A DNA stretch of 64,000 nucleotides, from the NCBI RefSeq assembly GCF_045788535.1, contig NZ_CP074074.1, positions 3,906,001 through 3,970,000 on the forward strand, given 5' to 3'. Source of the DNA: Allotamlana fucoidanivorans (GTDB lineage Bacteria; Bacteroidota; Bacteroidia; Flavobacteriales; Flavobacteriaceae). A program made the translations under genes and the position numbers. Under the pieces are notes generated by a model, which was given only the letters and a program-made list of their open reading frames with translations, was not told the origin of the DNA and did no database searches. This document shows, in pieces, positions 1-8,712 of the stretch (position 1 is its first letter; each line of letters begins with the position of its first letter).

Positions 1-91
1 AACGCTTTTGATCGGAAATAATATCAGGTTGAATGATTAAATCACTCACCTCATCAAAACGTTGCTTTACAATTTGTAATTTCTCTAACAT
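1..91 (-). CDS. prfA: peptide chain release factor 1, N-terminal fragment
   Basis: The reverse strand reads an open frame starting [19 protein letters not shown] and runs off the left edge after 30 codons. This is the usual beginning of class I release factor RF1, which reads UAA/UAG stop codons on the ribosome and triggers peptide release. Only the first helix of the N-terminal domain is present, so the GGQ and PxT motifs cannot be checked. The call rests on recognition of this conserved N-terminus. No stop codon interrupts the fragment, and an ATG start is present. Confidence 0.8.
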   Translation of the reverse strand, partial: MLEKLQIVKQRFDEVSDLIIQPDIISDQKR

Positions 92-209
92 CTGCCTTTT
101 TTAATTGGGAACCAAAAATACGATAATTTATGATTTTTTTGTAGTTTCTCTCTACCCTAATATGTAAAAGAAACATAATTTAAAAGATAAAATCTTATAT
201 TAGTCTTAG

Positions 210-497
210 ATGCAAAAGTTTCTAGCCATATTTATTTTTTACAAATCTTTTATTCTCTGGTCCATTGGTATAAATGTGTTTCTTCCATTTGCTAAAACAC
301 CTATTTTAATTATCCTTTTTATAAAACTAATATTGATGACATTCGTATGCTATGTATTTAATCAAGTAGAAGGAAAGAAGCAACTTATCTTTTATGAAAA
401 TCTTGGTCTCTCGCCTCTAAAATTGTTTTTGTCCATATTCTTAATTGACACCATATTATCAACACCCTTTTTAATAATTTTTAATGCATTTTCATGA
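210..497 (+). CDS. small hydrophobic membrane protein, ABC-ATPase partner
   Basis: A 95-residue protein with about three hydrophobic segments (roughly residues 3-25, 30-50 and 70-92) separated by a short polar stretch around 53-62. I do not recognise the family. Its stop overlaps the start of the following ABC ATPase by four bases (ATGA), so the two are very likely translated together and may form one small transporter or membrane complex. It is far shorter than a normal ABC permease (six spans) and could be a reduced permease or an accessory subunit. The gene starts at an ATG without a Shine-Dalgarno site, as is normal in Bacteroidota. Confidence 0.65.
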   Translation: MQKFLAIFIFYKSFILWSIGINVFLPFAKTPILIILFIKLILMTFVCYVFNQVEGKKQLIFYENLGLSPLKLFLSIFLIDTILSTPFLIIFNAFS

Positions 498-1177
498 CAC
501 TAGAAATAGACAATATTGAATTATACTTTAAAGAAAAAAGTATTCTGAATGGTATCTATATAAAAGGTGAAACTGGAAAAATAACGGGTATTTTAGGTAG
601 TAACGGCTGTGGAAAAAGCTGTTTGATGAATATTATTTTTGGAAGTTTAAAACCCAAGTATAAACTTGTTAGAATAAATAACAAACCCATTGTAAAAGCA
701 TTATACAAAACAAATCTTGTTAGTTACCTTCCACAACATCATTTCATACCAAAGACCTACAAACTAAGTACGGTATTTAATTTATTTAATGTGAATTGGT
801 ACGATTTCATTGCTTATTTTAAGGATTTCAAGGAACGAAAAAACACTAGATTTAATCATTTATCTGGGGGAGAGCAACGTTTAGTAGAAATCTTCATCGT
901 ATTAAAAAGTGATAGAAGAATAATACTATTGGACGAACCCTTTTCTCATTTATCACCCTTATACGTTGAAACCATAAAAGCTATAATTCAAGTTGAAAAA
1001 CATAGAAAAGCAATTATAATTACAGATCATATGTATGAACATATTATTGCTATTTCTGAAAACATTTACCTTTTAAAAAATGGGCATAGTAAATTGGTTA
1101 CCGACTTAAAACTCCTTGAAACATATCAATACTTAAGTCATAGTTCGTTAAGTAACATAGTAAAAAAGGAAGTCTAA
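494..1177 (+). CDS. ABC transporter ATP-binding protein
   Basis: A 227-residue ABC ATPase. Visible motifs are Walker A GSNGCGKS (residues 35-42), a Q-loop region near YLPQHH (79-83), signature LSGGEQ (123-128), Walker B ILLDEP (144-149) and a switch histidine in ITDH near 178. All catalytic elements look intact. The protein has no membrane segment, and its only nearby partner is the overlapping 95-residue membrane protein. The substrate cannot be inferred. The gene ends inside a strong hairpin terminator that also closes the converging ribonucleotide reductase gene. Length is usual for a stand-alone nucleotide-binding subunit. Confidence 0.9.
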   Translation: MTLEIDNIELYFKEKSILNGIYIKGETGKITGILGSNGCGKSCLMNIIFGSLKPKYKLVRINNKPIVKALYKTNLVSYLPQHHFIPKTYKLSTVFNLFNVNWYDFIAYFKDFKERKNTRFNHLSGGEQRLVEIFIVLKSDRRIILLDEPFSHLSPLYVETIKAIIQVEKHRKAIIITDHMYEHIIAISENIYLLKNGHSKLVTDLKLLETYQYLSHSSLSNIVKKEV

Positions 1178-1193
1178 AAAGACTTCCTTTTTT
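1162..1193. terminator. bidirectional intrinsic terminator
   Basis: Perfect 13-bp inverted repeat (AAAAAAGGAAGTC against GACTTCCTTTTTT) with a 6-base loop. The A-run and T-run give a U-tract on both strands. It sits between the converging ABC ATPase and nrdJ genes and overlaps the stop codon of the ATPase gene. Confidence 0.9.
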
Positions 1194-1215
1194 CACAAAT
1201 GGGTTTACCTTAAGA

Positions 1216-3771
1216 TTAACCACATTTTGAAGATCCACAATCTTTGCAGGTTAAGCATCCTTCTTGATAAATTAAATTTTCAGATTTACAATTATCACAT
1301 TGTTGTCCTTTAGCCTTTGTACCATCAGCTACATAGCGCTTTAAAGCACGACCTACCCCATTCTTCCAAGTATTAATAGATGCGCTATCTAACTGTAAAC
1401 TATTAATTAAATCAACAATTTTATCAATAGGCATACCATGACGCAACGTACTTGAAATAAGCTTAGCATAGTTCCAAAACTCTGGATTAAACTTATGAGA
1501 CAAGCCTTCAATGGTTGTTTTGTATCCTCTAGTATTTTTGTATTGAAAATCATAACGCGTATTGCCTTCTTCATCTTTATTCTTGATGATGAGTCCTTCC
1601 GTAACCCACCTAGGAATTAAAATACCATCTTCATCATCAGCTAAACCAGTAAACACCTCATAAGGCTGGTCATCAATTAACCCTATAAAAGCAATCCATT
1701 TTTCTTTATTGTTTTGAAAACGCACCACATCAGCCTCCAGCACTTGCGGACGTTTTGTTGGAAATGCTGTTAATGTAGTATCATTTTGTTCTTCCTTCTT
1801 TTCTTCATTTGATATTAATACTCCAGAACGCGATCCGTCTCTATAAACAGTAACCCCTTTACAACCTACTTCCCAAGCTTTTAAATACAATTCACCTACC
1901 AAATCTTCAGACACATCACTAGGTAAATTAATAGTCACACTAATAGAATGATCTACCCATTTTTGAATAGCGCCTTGCATGCTCACTTTACTCAACCAAT
2001 CAACATCATTTGAAGTTGCTCCATAATAAGGTGATTTTTTTATAAGGTCATTAATTTCATCTTGCGAATAATTCTTATCTGTATCTATACCTTTTACCTC
2101 CATCCATTGTTTAAAACGATGATGAAATACTACATATTCCTCCCAAGAATCTCCAACTTCGTCCACAAAATCTACTCGAACCTCTTTATCATTTGGATTT
2201 ACCTTTCGTCTTCTTTTATATACAGGCATAAAAACAGGCTCAATACCCGAAGTAGTTTGTGTCATTAAACTTGTAGTTCCTGTTGGTGCAATGGTTAGCA
2301 ATGCTATATTACGTCGTCCATACTCTAACATTTCATAGTACAACTTACTATCTGCTTCTTTCAGTCTTAGAATAAATGGATTATTCTTTTCACGTTCAGC
2401 ATCAAAAATAGCGAATGCCCCACGTTCTTTTGCCAAGTGTACCGAAGCTCGATACGCTTCAATAGCAATTGTTTTATGTACTTCAAGAGAAAAGGCATTA
2501 CCCGCTTCACTACCATATTGAATCCCTAAAGCAGCCAACATATCACCTTCGGCTGTGATGCCTACACCTGTTCTTCGGCCTTCTTCAGCCTTTTTTCTAA
2601 TATTTAACCATAAATTACGTTCTGTAGCTTTTACTTCATCTAATTCAGGGTCAGCATCAATCTTTTTCATAATATTATCAATTTTCTGTAATTCTAAATC
2701 AATAATATCATCCATAATACGTTGTGCTGCAGCTACATGCTCTCTGAAAAGCTCAAAATTAAACGTCGCTTTAGAAGTAAATGGATTTTCTACATAGGAA
2801 AATAAATTAATAGCTAGTAACCTACATGAATCATAAGGGCATAAGGGAATTTCACCACATGGATTTGTTGAAACTGTTTTATACCCCAAATCGGCATAAC
2901 AATCTGGAACCGACTCATTAATAATAGTATCCCAAAATAAAATACCAGGTTCAGCAGATTTCCATGCATTGTGCACAATTTTTTTCCAAATACTGTTGGC
3001 ATCAACCAATTTTGACACTTTAGGATGCTCACTAAAAATAGGATACTTTTGGGTATAATCTGTTCCATTTTTTACAGCTTTCATAAAGGCATCATCTATC
3101 CTCACCGATACATTAGCACCAGTAACCTTTCCTTGTTCTAATTTGGCATCAATAAAATCTTCAGAATCTGGATGATTTATAGATACTGATAACATTAAAG
3201 CCCCTCGTCTTCCATCTTGAGCAACCTCTCTAGTTGAATTAGAATAACGTTCCATAAAAGGTACAATACCTGTAGAGGTTAACGCCGAATTCTTTACGGC
3301 AGACCCTTTTGGTCTGATATGGGATAAATCATGCCCCACACCACCACGACGTTTCATAAGTTGTACTTGCTCTTGATCTATTTTCATGATGCCACCATAG
3401 GAATCAGACTCACCATTATTACCTATAACAAAACAATTAGACAAAGACGCTATTTGAAACGGATTACCAATACCAGCCATTGGGCTTCCTTGAGGAACGA
3501 TATACTTGAAGTTTTTAATTAAATTATAAACATCATCTTCAGACATTGGGTTGGCATATTTTGCCTCAACCGAAGCAATTTCTTTAGCAATACGTCTATG
3601 CATATCATCTGGAGATATTTCATAAATATTCCCATCAGAATCTTTAAGCGCATATTTATTTAGCCAAACACGGGCCGCTAAATCGTCATTATTAAAGTAT
3701 TTTAAAGAGGCTTCAAAAGCTTCTTCTTGTGTGTAAACTTTTTGATTACTTTCAGTGAGTTTTGTCTTCAT
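1216..3771 (-). CDS. nrdJ: adenosylcobalamin-dependent ribonucleotide reductase (class II)
   Basis: An 851-residue reductase that makes deoxyribonucleotides using adenosylcobalamin as the radical source. The N-terminal redox cysteine is likely Cys113 (SNCFVIG). The finger-loop motif N-P-C-G-E (Asn303, Cys305, Glu307) supplies the thiyl radical and general acid/base, and the phosphate-binding APTGTTSL stretch follows near 495. The last ~150 residues resemble the TSCPD extension, ending in a cysteine-rich tail (CDNC, CLTCKDCG, CG) that may shuttle electrons or bind zinc. No NrdAB genes lie nearby. An ATG start is preceded at a short distance by a -7-like box. The gene looks intact and of normal length for B12-dependent NrdJ. 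Confidence 0.95.
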   Translation of the reverse strand: MKTKLTESNQKVYTQEEAFEASLKYFNNDDLAARVWLNKYALKDSDGNIYEISPDDMHRRIAKEIASVEAKYANPMSEDDVYNLIKNFKYIVPQGSPMAGIGNPFQIASLSNCFVIGNNGESDSYGGIMKIDQEQVQLMKRRGGVGHDLSHIRPKGSAVKNSALTSTGIVPFMERYSNSTREVAQDGRRGALMLSVSINHPDSEDFIDAKLEQGKVTGANVSVRIDDAFMKAVKNGTDYTQKYPIFSEHPKVSKLVDANSIWKKIVHNAWKSAEPGILFWDTIINESVPDCYADLGYKTVSTNPCGEIPLCPYDSCRLLAINLFSYVENPFTSKATFNFELFREHVAAAQRIMDDIIDLELQKIDNIMKKIDADPELDEVKATERNLWLNIRKKAEEGRRTGVGITAEGDMLAALGIQYGSEAGNAFSLEVHKTIAIEAYRASVHLAKERGAFAIFDAEREKNNPFILRLKEADSKLYYEMLEYGRRNIALLTIAPTGTTSLMTQTTSGIEPVFMPVYKRRRKVNPNDKEVRVDFVDEVGDSWEEYVVFHHRFKQWMEVKGIDTDKNYSQDEINDLIKKSPYYGATSNDVDWLSKVSMQGAIQKWVDHSISVTINLPSDVSEDLVGELYLKAWEVGCKGVTVYRDGSRSGVLISNEEKKEEQNDTTLTAFPTKRPQVLEADVVRFQNNKEKWIAFIGLIDDQPYEVFTGLADDEDGILIPRWVTEGLIIKNKDEEGNTRYDFQYKNTRGYKTTIEGLSHKFNPEFWNYAKLISSTLRHGMPIDKIVDLINSLQLDSASINTWKNGVGRALKRYVADGTKAKGQQCDNCKSENLIYQEGCLTCKDCGSSKCG

Positions 3772-3822
3772 TGATGATTTCTAGGTTTTAGCAGATTAGA
3801 TTAATTAACTATAAAGGAAGTA

Positions 3823-3830
3823 CAAATGTA
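3823..3830 (-). promoter_or_regulatory. candidate -7 promoter box of nrdJ
   Basis: Reverse strand reads TACATTTG, matching the Bacteroidota TAnnTTTG element, about 50 bases before the nrdJ start. A TTTG lies 15 bases further upstream, which is shorter than the usual -33/-7 spacing. No cobalamin riboswitch-like conserved box was recognised in the 190-base leader. Confidence 0.4.
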
Positions 3831-3961
3831 CAATTAAAAATATGACAAAAATCATAAAGTTCACCACAAAAACAACCTAAAACACTGCTATACAATAAGT
3901 TAAAAATTTATCAACAAGAAAAAGTTAACAAATAATTCTAAGAAAACTTGAATATTAATTA

Positions 3962-4924
3962 TTAAAAATCAAAAGCCACACCAATACCAAGAAACTGTTT
4001 CCACTGTAATTTAGCGCCTCTTTCATCAAATTCGCCTGGATTTTCCTCTGAAGGAACTTTTGTTTTTACATCATCATCATAACGCATATGAGACCCTAAA
4101 GTAGCCCTCATAAAACTATTTACTTTAAACGCAAAATCTAAACGCCAATCTAGGTCTATATTTCCAAATTTATTAAGATAATCAGAATACAAACTAATTT
4201 GATGTTTTACATTAATGTTTTGAGCCAGATCCATTTCATAAGCATTGGTTAACAACACCCCAAATTCTTTTCTAAATCGCTCACCTGGCGTTATCAGATT
4301 TCCCTCATCATCATAAACAGCAGGAGTTACCCCAAAAGACCCCGAATTAGCCAAATTTTCATCTAACACAAATGTGCCTTTTAAGGTAAGTGGTGAAAAA
4401 TAGAACGACAACTCTTGAATATCCTTACCATACTCTATTCCTCCCCCAAAAAACACATAACCAGGTGCCATAAATTTAGAGATAGGATTTTCAGTATTTG
4501 GGTATTTATACCCATTTGTAAATTGGGTTCTAAAATTCATTCGAGCCATGTAGTACCAATTAGACTTTGAATCTGATCGATACCCAATATTAGAATTCAA
4601 TTCTATTAAATCATCTGTTTTTCTTGTTTCTCTATCCTGTTGTGCATTGATACCATACCGCATATGAATATCATTGTTCCAAACATAAAACTTATCCTTG
4701 TAATTTAGCATAGACTTGCCATCTACAAGCCCAGAGATAGAATTGGTACCCCCAGCATTCCAGTTTACAAATGAAGATTGATTTAAATCTAAAGAAGCCT
4801 TGTTAACTTGTTTCCACTGCGGCCCTTCATATACCTTCTCCTTTTCCCTTAAAAACAACCAATTAGGTTGTGTATAAGCATTATTAAATACCATGCAAAC
4901 CACAAGAAAAAGGAGTATTCTCAT
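3962..4924 (-). CDS. DUF3078 domain outer-membrane-type protein
   Basis: A 320-residue exported protein recognised as the DUF3078 family common in Bacteroidota. It has a short signal peptide (MRILLFLVVCMVFNNAYTQ) and then alternating polar/aromatic strands typical of an outer-membrane beta-barrel, ending in a terminal phenylalanine (GVAFDF) as many barrel proteins do. The function of the family is not known to me. I chose the ATG start rather than a TTG four codons upstream because the signal peptide begins there. It lies between nrdJ and purM on the same strand, with gaps of about 190 and 75 bases, so an operon is uncertain. Confidence 0.8.
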   Translation of the reverse strand: MRILLFLVVCMVFNNAYTQPNWLFLREKEKVYEGPQWKQVNKASLDLNQSSFVNWNAGGTNSISGLVDGKSMLNYKDKFYVWNNDIHMRYGINAQQDRETRKTDDLIELNSNIGYRSDSKSNWYYMARMNFRTQFTNGYKYPNTENPISKFMAPGYVFFGGGIEYGKDIQELSFYFSPLTLKGTFVLDENLANSGSFGVTPAVYDDEGNLITPGERFRKEFGVLLTNAYEMDLAQNINVKHQISLYSDYLNKFGNIDLDWRLDFAFKVNSFMRATLGSHMRYDDDVKTKVPSEENPGEFDERGAKLQWKQFLGIGVAFDF

Positions 4925-5000
4925 ATACAAAAACAAAAGGTTAATTTAACAAAGTACATTTGTTATCAAAAATTATTCCATTTCAACAAAAATGCAAATA

Positions 5001-6179
5001 TTAATATGTAAACTCACCGTATTCTGATTTTATTGTAAGCTTTTTAGTTTTTGAAGCTTCAACTCTTCCTATAATTTTAGCATCAACATTAAACGATTTA
5101 GAAATCTCTATTATATTTTCAGCCACATCAGGAGAAACGTACAATTCCATTCGGTGTCCACAATTAAACACTTGATACATTTCTTTCCAATCTGTTTTTG
5201 ATTGCTCTTGAATCAATTTGAATAAAGGTGGAATTGAGAACATATTATCTTTCACAATATGAAACTGATCAACAAAATGAAGAATTTTAGTTTGAGCACC
5301 ACCTGAGCAGTGCACCATACCATGAATGTTAGCTCTGTTATATTTCGATAAAATCTTTTTTATGATAGGTGCATAGGTTCTTGTTGGTGATAACACCAGT
5401 TTACCTGCGTCAATTGGCGCATTTGCCACAGCATCTGTTAATCGTACCCCACCCGAATACACCAAGTCTTCAGGAACAGAAGCATCAAAACTTTCAGGAT
5501 ATTTTTCAGCTAAATACTTACTAAACACATCATGCCTAGCAGAAGTTAAACCATTACTCCCCATACCGCCGTTATAGTCTTTCTCATAACTTGCTTGACC
5601 AAAACTTTCTAAGCCCACAATTACATCTCCAGCTTGAATATTTGCATTATCTATAACATCGCTTCGCTTCATTCTAGCGGTCACTGTAGAATCCACAATA
5701 ATGGTTCTAACCAAATCACCAACATCAGCAGTTTCACCCCCGGTAGAATAAATGGTAACGCCAAACAATTTCAAATCTTTTAAAAGCTCTTCTGTACCAT
5801 TAATGATAGCAGAAATAACCTCTCCTGGAATTACATTCTTGTTTCTACCAATAGTTGAAGACAACATAATATTATCTGTAGCACCAACACATAACAAATC
5901 ATCAATATTCATGATTAAGGCGTCTTGCGCAATACCCTTCCACACTGAAAGATCACCTGTTTCTTTCCAGTACATGTAAGCCAATGATGATTTTGTTCCA
6001 GCCCCATCTGCATGCATAATTAAGCAATAATCCTCATCATCTGTAAGATAGTCGGGCACTATTTTACAAAACGCTTTAGGAAATAAGCCTTTATCAATAT
6101 TTTTTATTGCATTGTGCACATCTTCTTTTGATGCCGAAACACCACGTTGGGCATACCTTTTTGAAACTTCTTGACTCAT
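5001..6179 (-). CDS. purM: phosphoribosylformylglycinamidine cyclo-ligase (AIR synthetase)
   Basis: A 392-residue protein of the PurM/AIR synthetase family, which closes the imidazole ring in purine biosynthesis (FGAM + ATP to AIR). Conserved features include the HADGAGTKSS loop near residues 55-64, the NIDDLLCVGA stretch near 90-100, STGGETAD near 145 and the C-terminal HCSGGAQTK loop. It is longer than the ~345-residue E. coli enzyme, as seems usual in Bacteroidota. The ATG start is only about a dozen bases downstream of a likely transcription start. The window's other purine gene, purB, is far away at the right edge. Confidence 0.9.
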   Translation of the reverse strand: MSQEVSKRYAQRGVSASKEDVHNAIKNIDKGLFPKAFCKIVPDYLTDDEDYCLIMHADGAGTKSSLAYMYWKETGDLSVWKGIAQDALIMNIDDLLCVGATDNIMLSSTIGRNKNVIPGEVISAIINGTEELLKDLKLFGVTIYSTGGETADVGDLVRTIIVDSTVTARMKRSDVIDNANIQAGDVIVGLESFGQASYEKDYNGGMGSNGLTSARHDVFSKYLAEKYPESFDASVPEDLVYSGGVRLTDAVANAPIDAGKLVLSPTRTYAPIIKKILSKYNRANIHGMVHCSGGAQTKILHFVDQFHIVKDNMFSIPPLFKLIQEQSKTDWKEMYQVFNCGHRMELYVSPDVAENIIEISKSFNVDAKIIGRVEASKTKKLTIKSEYGEFTY

Positions 6180-6196
6180 AATGTTATATTGTGGTG

Positions 6197-6204
6197 CAAA
6201 TTTA
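6197..6204 (-). promoter_or_regulatory. candidate -7 promoter box of purM
   Basis: Reverse strand reads TAAATTTG (TAnnTTTG consensus), 18 bases before the purM ATG, implying a very short leader. No convincing -33 element was seen at the expected distance. Confidence 0.4.
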
Positions 6205-6218
6205 CTTTTTTGAATTAA

Positions 6219-6247
6219 AAAATCCTGCCTTTTTCAAGCAGGATTTT
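6219..6247 (-). terminator. intrinsic terminator of glnN
   Basis: A 10-bp inverted repeat (AAAATCCTGC / GCAGGATTTT) with a 9-base loop, followed on the minus strand by a T-run. It lies just after the glnN stop codon and before the purM promoter box. Confidence 0.85.
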
Positions 6248-6259
6248 ATAAGTTATAAA

Positions 6260-8446
6260 CTATCTTGTAAATAATAACTCTCTATACTTTGTTAAGGGCC
6301 AAATTTCATCATCAACAAGCAATTCTAATTTATCGCAATGATATCTAATATCATCAAAAAGTGACTTTACATGGTTACAATAATACTCTGCCTTCTTTTC
6401 TATGTTATCCATTTGATTGGCATGTTTTCTGGCTTCAATCATTTTAGTCACATTAGCATTAATACCTTCAATATGACTTGATATTTGCTCAATTAAATTA
6501 ATTTGTTCTTTAGAAACCGTTTTGTAGTTATTTTCAAAAATCTCTTTCAAGCCTCTTACATTTTCAATCAGAATATTTTGATACTTTACAGCCGTTGGCA
6601 CTATATGATTTCTTGCCACATCAGCCAAGACGCGACTCTCAATTTGAATATGCAAAATATAAGCTTCAATTTCAATTTCATAACGCGCTTTAGTTTCAAT
6701 AGCACTCATTACCCCCATTTCTTCAAACAAAGCTATTGAAGCCTTAGATATTCTAGCTTTTAAAGCCTCAGGAGTGGTTTTATTGTTACTTAACCCTCTT
6801 TTTTTCGCTTCAGCTTCCCAGGCAGCATCATAGCCATTACCTTCAAAAAGAATAGGCTTTGTTGACTTTATATATTCTCTTAGCACATTAAATACCGCTT
6901 CATCTTTCTTTAAATCTTTCTTATCTATTAACGTATCAACTTCTTTCTTAAAATCTTTCAACTGCTTTGCCACAATGGTATTTAACACTGTCATGGGATT
7001 TCCGCAATTTGCCATTGATCCTACTGCCCTAAACTCAAATTTATTTCCCGTAAATGCAAAAGGTGACGTTCTATTCCTATCTGTATTATCTAAAAGTACG
7101 TCTGGAATTTTACCCACCACATTTAACTTGAGTTCTGTTTTCTCTTTAGGCGACAATTTCCCTTTAGTCACCCCTTCTAACTCCTCTAAAACTCGCGTTA
7201 ATTGCTCTCCTATAAACACAGAAATTATTGCCGGCGGCGCTTCGTTGGCTCCTAATCTATGATCATTACTAGCAGACGCAATAGCAGCTCTTAACAATGC
7301 TTCATGTTCGTGTACCGCCTTTATAGTATTAATAAAAAATGTAAGAAATTGAAGGCTACTCATTGGTGTTTTTCCTGGAGCTAGAAGATTTACACCCGTA
7401 TCTGTAGACAGCGACCAGTTATTGTGTTTTCCCGAGCCATTCACTCCTGCAAATGGTTTTTCATGAAGCAGTACCTTAAAATTATGTTTTGAAGCCACCC
7501 GCCCCATAATATCCATTAATAAAGCATTATGATCTACAGCCAGATTGGCCTCTTCAAAAATAGGAGCCAATTCAAATTGATTAGGAGCCACTTCATTATG
7601 TCTTGTCTTCAATGGAATCCCTAAAAGCATACATTCGGTTTCCAACTCTTTCATGAAATTTAATGCTCTTTTAGGAATCGATCCAAAATAATGATCATCG
7701 AGTTGCTGTCCTTTGGCTGACGAATGTCCTAATAAAGTTCGTCCCGTTAACATAATATCGGGGCGGCTAGTTGCTAACCGCTTGTCTATCAAAAAATATT
7801 CCTGCTCCCACCCCAAAGAGGAAACAACTTTTTTAACATTCTTATCAAAATATTTACAAACCGCTGTAGCCGCATCATCAACAGCGTGTAACGCTCTTAA
7901 AAGCGGTGTTTTATAATCTAAAGCCTCTCCGGTATAAGCCACAAAGATGGTAGGTATGCACAGCGTAGTATCATAAATAAAAGCTGGCGAAGTAGGATCC
8001 CACGCTGTATAACCTCTAGCCTCGAAGGTATTCCGAATACCTCCACTTGGAAAACTAGACGCATCAGGCTCTTGCTGTACCAATTGCGAGCCTCCAAACT
8101 TTTCAATAGAATTGCCTTCTCCAACCGTTTCAAAGAACGCATCATGCTTCTCGGCCGTAGCACCTGTTAAGGGTTGAAACCAATGTGTGTAGTGGGTCAC
8201 ACCTTTAGATAGAGCCCAATCTTTCATTGAAGAAGCGACTTGATCTGCAATGGCTCTGTCTATTTTTTTACCATACCGAACGGCATCCATCACCCCTAAA
8301 AAGGCATCTTTGGTTAAATATTGACGCATTGTGTTTTCATTAAACACATTTTTTCCAAACAAAACTGATCGGCGCTCATGTTCCTCAAAAACGACTGGTT
8401 TTGAATCAAGAGACTTTTTAATAGCATGTAATCTTAATGTAGCCAT
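6260..8446 (-). CDS. glnN: glutamine synthetase type III
   Basis: A 728-residue GSIII enzyme, which makes glutamine from glutamate, ammonia and ATP. The length and the typical GSIII blocks are present: the FPSGGIRNTFEARGYTAWDP region near residue 130, the catalytic-domain stretch GWEQEYFLID near 212, HNEVAPNQFELAP near 285, and the GSGKHNNWSLS glutamate-site loop near 338. The C-terminal ~200 residues are the helical extension peculiar to GSIII. It is transcribed divergently from a GSII gene, so the cell has two unrelated-length glutamine synthetases side by side. The ATG start is supported by the conserved N-terminus MATLRLHAIKKS. Confidence 0.95.
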   Translation of the reverse strand: MATLRLHAIKKSLDSKPVVFEEHERRSVLFGKNVFNENTMRQYLTKDAFLGVMDAVRYGKKIDRAIADQVASSMKDWALSKGVTHYTHWFQPLTGATAEKHDAFFETVGEGNSIEKFGGSQLVQQEPDASSFPSGGIRNTFEARGYTAWDPTSPAFIYDTTLCIPTIFVAYTGEALDYKTPLLRALHAVDDAATAVCKYFDKNVKKVVSSLGWEQEYFLIDKRLATSRPDIMLTGRTLLGHSSAKGQQLDDHYFGSIPKRALNFMKELETECMLLGIPLKTRHNEVAPNQFELAPIFEEANLAVDHNALLMDIMGRVASKHNFKVLLHEKPFAGVNGSGKHNNWSLSTDTGVNLLAPGKTPMSSLQFLTFFINTIKAVHEHEALLRAAIASASNDHRLGANEAPPAIISVFIGEQLTRVLEELEGVTKGKLSPKEKTELKLNVVGKIPDVLLDNTDRNRTSPFAFTGNKFEFRAVGSMANCGNPMTVLNTIVAKQLKDFKKEVDTLIDKKDLKKDEAVFNVLREYIKSTKPILFEGNGYDAAWEAEAKKRGLSNNKTTPEALKARISKASIALFEEMGVMSAIETKARYEIEIEAYILHIQIESRVLADVARNHIVPTAVKYQNILIENVRGLKEIFENNYKTVSKEQINLIEQISSHIEGINANVTKMIEARKHANQMDNIEKKAEYYCNHVKSLFDDIRYHCDKLELLVDDEIWPLTKYRELLFTR

Positions 8447-8452
8447 TCTTTA

Positions 8453-8478
8453 AAAATGAATTGAAAATGAATTGAAAA
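8453..8478. repeat. short tandem repeat in the glnN leader
   Basis: Two perfect copies of the 11-mer AAAATGAATTG followed by a further AAAA, located between the glnN start codon and its candidate -7 box. In AT-rich DNA this may simply be slippage. Confidence 0.6.
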
Positions 8479-8479
8479 G

Positions 8480-8487
8480 CAAAAATA
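8480..8487 (-). promoter_or_regulatory. candidate -7 promoter box of glnN
   Basis: Reverse strand reads TATTTTTG, matching TAnnTTTG, 34 bases before the glnN ATG. The -33 element is unclear. Confidence 0.4.
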
Positions 8488-8665
8488 ATCAGCTTCATCA
8501 AATAAGCCTTACAACTCAAAAATTTATTGTTAACATTTTTTCAGTTTTTAAATAAAAAAACCAATTATTTTTTAATTATACCCAAAAAAAATAGGGTATA
8601 AATAAAAATAAGTTTGATGTTTAGGAAAACACCCCCTAAATATATAGAGTATTTATATAAAAATT

Positions 8666-8673
8666 TATATTTG
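8666..8673 (+). promoter_or_regulatory. candidate -7 promoter box of the GSII gene
   Basis: TATATTTG matches the TAnnTTTG consensus and lies 40 bases before the chosen ATG. A second match, TAAGTTTG, lies at 8609-8616. No regulator binding site could be recognised in the shared 266-base region between the two glutamine synthetase genes. Confidence 0.4.
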
Positions 8674-8712
8674 TGTCATTATTATCAATATTACAATCAT
8701 AAAATATTTATT

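Noticed and set aside
3772..3961. Cobalamin riboswitch before nrdJ
   Set aside because: The leader is short and shows no B12-box-like GC-rich conserved element; only a promoter box could be supported.
8614..8712. N-terminal extension of the GSII gene by 33 codons
   Set aside because: The extra residues are AT-driven (Tyr, Lys, Asn), contain the promoter box and do not belong to the conserved GSII start.
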